Part shown: piece by piece, positions 57,491 through 64,000 of the stretch
Numbering within the stretch: the first letter of the stretch is position 1
Layout: every line of letters begins with the position of its first letter
Assembly (NCBI GenBank): GCA_002964805.2
Contig: PUDQ02000010.1
Coordinates: 1,116,001-1,180,000 of the forward strand
Direction: 5' to 3'
Length of the DNA: 64,000 nt
Source: Trametes villosa
Taxonomy: Eukaryota; Basidiomycota; Agaricomycetes; Polyporales; Polyporaceae
Notes under the pieces: model-generated
Seen by the model: the letters and a program-made list of their open reading frames with translations, nothing else
Told to the model about the DNA's origin: nothing
Database searches by the model: none
Made by a program: the position numbers and the translations under genes

Positions 57491-57931
57491 TCGCCCCGTT
57501 GCGTATGGACAACGCGTGTGCTGGGAATGGACACTGTTTGGAGTAGTTAGCTTGTCTGTTCGGATGGACATCTCTGTGCGCATCTCCTCGCTGTGTATAT
57601 CTTTTGCTGTGTTTTGCTTGAATTTGTATTTGCTCTCTGCTCTCGTCATTCCCTTGCGTCTGCCCCTCGAACGCCTAATCACTGCTGCTTCGCATATAAG
57701 GCTAAGTTAAGCTCGGTGACCCTTCGTGGCTCGAGTCACGACTGGCAGTATTGTGCATACACCCTCTCAACACGATGTGGCCTTACGGCGAGCCGCACTC
57801 GAAGTTAGAAGAATCATATTCCATTCAAGGGGTCCCCGCCGATCTACGACAGGGACGCCGAAGGAAGTACGCAAGAATTCGAACAACAACCGGCAAGGCG
57901 GCGAAGGCCCCAGTAGGTAGAATGAGCCTCT
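57491..57931. other. intergenic between convergent genes
   Basis: No gene seen. The two neighbouring genes converge here, so it should hold both 3' ends. Confidence 0.45.
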
Positions 57932-60364
57932 CTACAGCGTACCAGATCCGTCGGGAAGATTCCGCATGATCTGCTCCACTGTGACCCCAGGGAAGACCTC
58001 AAAGTCGAGGTCCACCTCGCAGACACTATGGTTGCCCTTGGGAAGCTGACGTTGCCCACGTATTTAGCGCAAAAGATCGACAGGTTATAGCGCGAATACG
58101 TACCGTTCCGTTCGTCGTGTACGCGCGTATGATATCGCCGATGCATTGCGAGGGAGAGGCTTCCGTGGTGTGCTATCATGACGCGTCAGCCGCGACATGC
58201 GATGCACGTCTGTGCGATGAGCGTACCCCGAACGTGTTGAGTCGGACCAGGGTTGCTTGGTCCCCAAGAGTGTTTGTCAAGTTCTGCGCGGAAGCAAAGG
58301 GCGTCGCCGGATCAAACTGCGCAAGTCCCATTTAGCACTCAACGCGCCTCGCCGAGACGACCAAACAGCGTTGACTCACCGTGTTGCCTATAACGAGGAC
58401 CCGGTTCGCGAGCTTGTTGTTGAACGGCCCCTGGTATCGCTCCACCGCACGAACAGGCCAAGTTGCGCAGTAGTACGACGCGAAAGGCCAGGCGGCCGCG
58501 ACTGCGGGCGAAGTGCACGTCAGTATACGATGCAGACGGCTCTAATATGAGTGGGGGCTGAGGAAGCGTCGGCTTACACATGTGCGAGGTGGTCTGCGAG
58601 GTGGCGATGATGTTCTGGAAGACGTCGGAGATGTTCGTGCTCGTGAGGTCCATGCTGTCGCCGCAGAGGATCGCCTGGGTGCTATAGTCGATGGTGTCCT
58701 TCTCGTCTCGCTTACTGAACCTGAGATCAGAAGTTCGTGAGAGGCGACCTGCGAGGAGTTGCACATGCAACCCTACATTGAACGAGTAACGGTAGCGTTG
58801 GAGGGGTTGGACGATCCACCTCCTGTCTCTTGCTGCACGCCCTGAGCGAACATCGGCAATGCCGTGTTCGCGATAGCGGACCATCCCGCGGGGAAGTAGA
58901 ACATTGGACGCGTCGTGCCTGTCGAGTGCACGATGATAAGTAAGTCGCCTTACGAAATGCCACTTTAATACACATACCTCTGATCAGGCCCGACGTAACG
59001 GGAACTGGTCCGTCCGTGGCGAGCGTAAAGTCGTGCGCGGTCTTCAGCAGCGATTGGATGTTGCCGTTCACTTCTTCGGGAGATTGCCCGGCGATGGCGA
59101 TCGAACACTTCTCGGAGCCGGCGAGGGCGCAGGCTGTGTAGAAGCCTTCGAAGTTGTGGTCATCGTCAACGATCTGCGTCGACCACGCCTATGCGCAACA
59201 ATGAGCATCGATAAGGATGATCGTGTACTTGCTGGCTTACCAGGGCGGCTTCTAAGGTAGCGAAGCCAACTGGGTCTACGACGCCGTCGAGGATGACATG
59301 ACCCACGCGCTGCATCACTCATCAGAGGGGAGCCCTTGACAGGACGCCCGATTAAAACGTACGTCAGGAAACACTGGCCAAGATTATCAGCAAAGTTTGA
59401 ATATCACATCTTTAACGAAGGCTTACTATTGATGAACCACGAGCCCAAGAGCGTGCCGTACGACTGGCCCCAGTAGTTCACCGGCGCGCCAGGCCCATCC
59501 AGCGCGTCCGCCATCGCGACCATATCGCGCACCGTCGCCGCGCTGCCGACGTACTGCAAAGACTGCCCGTCCGAGTGGTTCAAGCACCGCTGCCCGAGCT
59601 CCTCGTACTTGGCCTGCATGAGCGGCGCCTGGGACATCAGCCGGTCGATGTCCGCCTGGTCGGTGAAATTGCCCGTCATCTCGATGCCGTTGAGCTCGAT
59701 CGTGCCGTTCCAGAAAGTGTTGTAGTCGTCAACGCTGTCGAAGCAGTGGACGGCACCGGGGCTATGGGAAGTCGCGTCAGCGGATAGCCCTGCAGAGAAT
59801 AGACAGGGTTCGCGGACGTACACCGTGAGAGAGCCGACACCGCGGGGATCCCAGCTTACGACGTCGTACTGGCCGCCAGTGAAGTTGAGGACCTGCGCGC
59901 TTGTACTGTTGAGCGTCTGGACGCCCGAGACACCAGGTCCGCCTGCAATACGCAGTGCGAAGTTAAGTATTGGGGCAGACAGTTGCCGACATTTCGCACA
60001 ATGCGTACCTGGGTTGAGGAACAACGTGCCCTGACGCTGAGCGGTCGCGTTGGCCTTGATGAGCGCCAGCTTTCCTGTCCCGGCAGATGCGTTGTGGTAG
60101 TCCAGGGGCATCTCGAAGAACCCGCAAGACAGGGAAGGGTTGATGAATAGTGCCGGATCGCAAGGGCCCCATTTGACGCTTGAGGAAGATGAGTTGGTCG
60201 CCTAACGGAGCAGCGGCTAGGCGTTAGTACGCGATACATAAGAGTGCCAGAACGATTCTTACATAGTCCTGGCGCTGAGTGAAGCGATTGTATCGTATGG
60301 GGGTTCCGCTAACCAGGCGGAGGAAAACAGGGATGAAAGCAAGGAAAAGTACTGAGGAACGCAT
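57932..60364 (-). CDS. secreted serine peptidase, S33 / TAP-like alpha/beta hydrolase
   Basis: Eleven exons: 60364-60263, 60201-60009, 59942-59427, 59317-59241, 59188-58978, 58918-58777, 58720-58578, 58501-58380, 58316-58227, 58172-58104 and 58045-57932. They give 592 aa, all junctions in frame. The N-terminus (MRSSVLFLAFIPVFLRLVSG) is a signal peptide. The oxyanion-hole motif NPGGPG is at 97-102, the nucleophile GQSYG at 257-261 (Ser 259), the acid at Asp 504 (DPATPF) and the base at His 533 (start of exon 10). The C-terminal part fits the TAP-like domain. Such enzymes remove N-terminal tripeptides or hydrophobic residues from extracellular peptides. Many NxS/T sites fit secretion. It starts 2.9 kb from the ERV41 gene. 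Confidence 0.93.
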
Positions 60365-63275
60365 GTCGAAGAAAGGGAAGGGTGGGTCGAAGGGAAGATG
60401 GCCGAGGTTGAGTTGCGCCGCACCTCGCTTTTTATGAGGAGATACTCCATCACGCCCCCAACAGGTGCATGCACGGACGGATTGTTCGCGAGGGCTGCTG
60501 CAAAGTCCGCCGCAGGGCGGGGCGCCTGCGCGCTGCGGAGGGATTCGCACGCGCCGCACGCTGCGTTCCGCGGGCGGCGTAGCGCGCAGTGGCGCGCGGA
60601 GACAACTGAGGCTCTGTACATGCCAGAGTGCGAGGTAGGGCATCTTTGCACGCTTCGTACCAGTGCGGGTAGGTGATGGCCGCGATCATTTCGCCAGGTC
60701 CGAAGTACGTCTGCGAGTTCGGGCAGGCATAGCTAAAGCTGCTCAACGGAGGGTGGAGATTCTTCCTCTTTTCGGTGCGCTGCTTCAACTTGAAGCCCGA
60801 GAGAGCAGCGGTGTATAGTTCTATGGCCGCCGTTTTCGGCGCCCGAGATGGCACAGCCCGAAACGCCTGTCCCGGTTGCGAGAAAGGTAGATCTCACAGA
60901 TAAGGAGTGGCTTAAGGAACGGAGCTGTTAGCAGCGCCACAAGGGTTGAAGGAGCCACGAAGGCTACGAGTTACTGGCCGCGCTTTGCGGGGTTGAATAA
61001 GCCTGAACGAAGTCAATCTGGAAGACGGTGCTCACCACTAAGAAACCTCCCGCACGCTAGGGAGAAACCGTTTCCCCTGGTTTGCACCCAGCGTAGATTG
61101 CGTGATGCGTTTGCGCGTTTAGAGTTGCATGGTAGGGGTTTGAGGAACTCGAGACATACGGGAAAGGCCCAAAGGACTCGGCGGTACGAGGTACGTCGCC
61201 GTGACTCTGAGACCTATGGGAGCGATACTCGGCCAAATAGCCACAAACATGTACTCGGGTTGCCGCGTGTCATGGGCGCTTGTGCATGGCCCCTACCGCG
61301 CAGTATCGCCGAGTATCGCCGTCGGGCCCGCCTCGAAACTTCTGCTCCTCCACACAGGAATGAATGAGCGCTGCGGTACGCAGCGAAAAGATGGGGAGCG
61401 CCCTTGTTGTGAAGGACAGTTGATCGGGGAAGAGGTGAACTTGTCTACAGGACTCAGGGCGTTGGGTGGGTAGTTGGGTAGTGGCGCGCAGTCGCTGCTG
61501 CGAGCCTCGCAAATTGCACTGCGGCTTTGATGAAGAACGACAGGCGGACTGGTACTGATGGCGGAAGGAGTGCGCACTCCAGGGGTATTTCTGCGCATGT
61601 GATGCCTGAATTGACGTAGGGCGCTGTTGTGAGCCAAGATCATGGTAGAACTGCAGTGATTCGCACCTGCTGTATCACCGCGAAGGGGTTTCCTTGCGTT
61701 GGTGCGCGGATGCATCTCCGGACGAACAGTATGGGAGGTGAAAGATGGTGAACTGGCTGCTGCGTAAGATGCGTATGAGAACAGTAATGGCGCGAACAAG
61801 ATACACACCTTCGCGCAGGCTGATAGTGAGCCAGGACGGCTCGTGGATGATGGGCCCGTGGGTTGACGGCATTCGTGAAAACGTCGCAGCACACTACGGA
61901 CTGCCTGTCCGCTGGCTAAGACGTGCAGGACCGACCAGGTCGGGCGCATGTCTTGTCGTCGCAGCAGATGATTTTGCGAGTTTCGTCTGCGGCGGACCAG
62001 AGGCCACTGAGGCATCGCATTAATCCAATTGCACGCGTCCTGTAGCCGTTGTCGCTGTCAGCTGTTGCATGCAATAGTTTCACTTAGCGATCGGCGCATA
62101 GATGCGTAGCCACACGTAAACCTCGCGGAACTCCTACCGAAGACGCACCACGATGCACAAGACAGTTTGTACGCACTCACTGCGTACCCGCCCGGTGACC
62201 GATAGCTACCCCCTACTTGTGCATTGAATTCCTACTCTATCAACACATATCTTGCCCGGAAACATCGACATGCCGCTGTGCGACTCAAGCTGACTGCTAC
62301 GGTGTACGTACCTGACCAAGTCTTCATGCGCTGGACCTCGGGGAAGCTTCGAAGGACCGGGAGGGCTTTGCTGTCGACATAGTTCAAGGGTGGAAGACGC
62401 CAAAGAGAGGGGGAGTAGCGCGCTCCAGCGCAGGGCGGGGCGAGCTTTCATGCGCGCAGTTGCAGGTTGAAGCCCTCCATGAGACGAGAGAGACTTGAAG
62501 ACACAGATTTCCAGCTTCGACGGGACGATCGTGAACCCTTCGAAGGTCATATCCCAGGATCGAGTATATGCGCCGCTTTCCAAGCCTTGGGGGAAGCGAG
62601 AGCCGACACTCACCATCTAGGATAACATGGACATCGTGTCTAGATACGCTGTCGCTTGCAGAGCCCGACAAACGTCAAGGTGTGCAGCTGGTGAATCGGG
62701 AACGCATGTATTATGACATAGTATACGATTCGAATTTTGATTCGGGGCTCACCAGTGTGACGTCTTCATTGCTTGCCGAATGCATCTTGTGCTTCGGTGT
62801 CGTCGAAGGATACAGGTACAGCTGCAGCGGCAAGTAGCCCAGTCCATCTGAGAAGTGTCGCATCATGAAAATAACAGTCCGCGCACGAGTATAGATCACA
62901 GGGGCCGACCAGAGACCCAGACAGCGTGTACCAAGACCCGAGCTGGCGGAAAGCTGCGCTTGACGGACGAAAATTGCTGGCGTGGCAATCGCGACACCAC
63001 TGGTTGGAGCCCCGAGAGTTTTCACTGAGAAAGAAAGGCTCAGAGAGGCTGCGAGGGGCGAGCAGATGCGTTTTCTCGGGACAATCTCGCCGCGCGGAGA
63101 TTTCGCGTGCAGGATGGCGGGAGAAGGAAGAGAAGGGTGCGGCGCGCGGGGAGGGTCACGGGGCGAGCGACCACGTCGCCCGGCGCTTCCGGTGCTCGGA
63201 CTCGAGCTTTATACCACCCACTCTCACCGCCGCGCTGGCAGCTGCTCCCACTCCTCTTCGTCGACCCCGACGACG
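60365..63275. other. long intergenic region, possible gene remnants at 62.2-63.0 kb
   Basis: 60.4-62.2 kb shows nothing convincing. On the minus strand at 62.2-62.7 kb two frames have protein-like composition around a GTGAGT donor (SRHDVHVILDG, then FTIVPSKLEICVFKSL). I could not build a gene from them, so they may be a decayed gene. The last ~250 bp are the promoter of the ERV41-like gene. Confidence 0.4.
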
Positions 63276-64000
63276 ATGGCGACGATGACCAAGACCGTCG
63301 AACGGCCTGGCTCGCCCTCGCTCCTCGACAAACTCGACGACTTCGTGCCCGCCCCGCTCGCCCAGTTCGATGCTTTCCCCAAGGTCCCCTCCACATACAA
63401 GACGCGCTCGGAGTCTCGCGGTTTCCTCACCATCTTCGTGGCGTTCATCGCGTTTCTACTAGTCTTGAATGACATTGGAGAGTACATCTGGGGATGGCCG
63501 GACTTCGAGTTTGGGGTGGACACCGACCAGACAAATGCGCTGGACATTAACGTGGACATGGTGATCAATATGCCTTGCCAATGTGCGTACACCGACTTCT
63601 TAGCAGTATTTTGCATGCGCTAAACCATGAGCTCGTAACCTGCAGTCCTGAGCGTCGACCTCAGAGATGCGGTGGGCGACCGGCTCTTCCTCAGCGATGG
63701 CTTCAGGCGCGACGGGACGAAGTTCGACATTGGGCAGGCAACCACGCTCAAGGAGCACGCGGAGGCCTTGTCCGCGCGTCAAGCGGTCTCGCAGTCACGG
63801 AGCTCGCGCGGCTTCTTCGACGTACTCCTGCGCAGGGCGGCCAACAGGTACAAGCCCACGTACAACTACCAGCCGGACGGGAGTGCATGCAGGGTGTTCG
63901 GTACGATCACCGCAAAACGCGTAACTGGTAAGTCCGTTCGTCTGAGCCCAGCTACTCAGCGTACTGAGCCCCTGTAGCGAATCTGCACATCACAACATTA
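63276..64000 (+). CDS. ERV41/ERGIC2-like COPII vesicle cargo receptor (partial, runs off the window)
   Basis: Exons 63276-63582, 63646-63927 and 63978-64000 (continuing) encode the first ~204 residues. FDAFPKVPSTYKTRSESRGF precedes a transmembrane helix (LTIFVAFIAFLLVLNDIGEYIW) near residues 51-72. The lumenal start is DINVDMVINMPCQFLSVDLRDAVG, and the third exon opens ANLHITTL, as in ERV41/ERV46 proteins. These form a receptor that cycles between ER and Golgi in COPII/COPI vesicles and retrieves escaped ER residents. The 3' part, including the second membrane segment, lies beyond the window. Confidence 0.92.

Noticed and set aside
61745..62023. 92-codon plus-strand frame
   Set aside because: Short, no domain, no neighbouring exons; kept only as part of the intergenic description.

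Overview
The window is about 64 kb of GC-rich nuclear DNA from a filamentous basidiomycete, most likely an Agaricomycete. The evidence is short introns (about 50-90 bp, GT..AG, CTGAC/CTAAC-type branch sites), a FunK1-type kinase, F-box genes, a KDZ transposase with a cysteine cluster, and a chromodomain Ty3/gypsy element. I rebuilt exon structures by hand from splice signals and frame continuity. No searches were run, so family names rest on motifs I can see.

Layout. 1-8.3 kb: one weak hypothetical ORF and a Zn2Cys6/AT-hook transcription factor (2802-5062, minus). 8.3-15.5 kb: a complete but dead chromodomain LTR retrotransposon (8507-15403) with two 317-bp LTRs, inserted in a degenerate tandem repeat that stays in frame across the empty site. 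15.6-17.1 kb: a promoter-like block with perfect heat-shock elements, a TATA box, four tandem hairpins with compensatory stem changes, and a 52-bp tandem repeat. 17.1-18.9 kb: a multi-exon gene of unknown function. 19.26-21.23 kb: a 1974-bp unit bounded by 244-bp inverted repeats. 22.2-28.4 kb: a DJ-1/PfpI protein, an IAH1-like GDSL esterase and two F-box genes, the second cut off by a SINE-like repeat. 28.8-31.4 kb: no convincing gene.

31.4-52.3 kb: a dense cluster around an apparently intact KDZ transposase (43180-47213, 11 exons, 1172 aa). On its left are six minus-strand genes of unknown function, including a 1046-aa protein. On its right are a zinc-cluster-like protein and three small genes. 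Three of the cluster genes (35.1-36.1, 32.9-34.1 and 49.1-50.3 kb) form one divergent family. They share an identical architecture of four exons with three phase-0 introns, and the right-hand member ends in two VIDLT motifs of the SUMO-interacting type. This looks like a large DNA transposon with cargo, or a transposon-centred island; I could not find its ends. It is my best candidate for a little-described system.

53.6-64 kb: a 165-bp GC-rich tandem repeat, a small spliced gene, a second copy of the SINE-like repeat directly abutting a FunK1-type kinase that lacks an N-lobe, a secreted S33-type peptidase with 11 exons and a full Ser-Asp-His triad, and the 5' part of an ERV41-type COPII cargo receptor running off the right edge.
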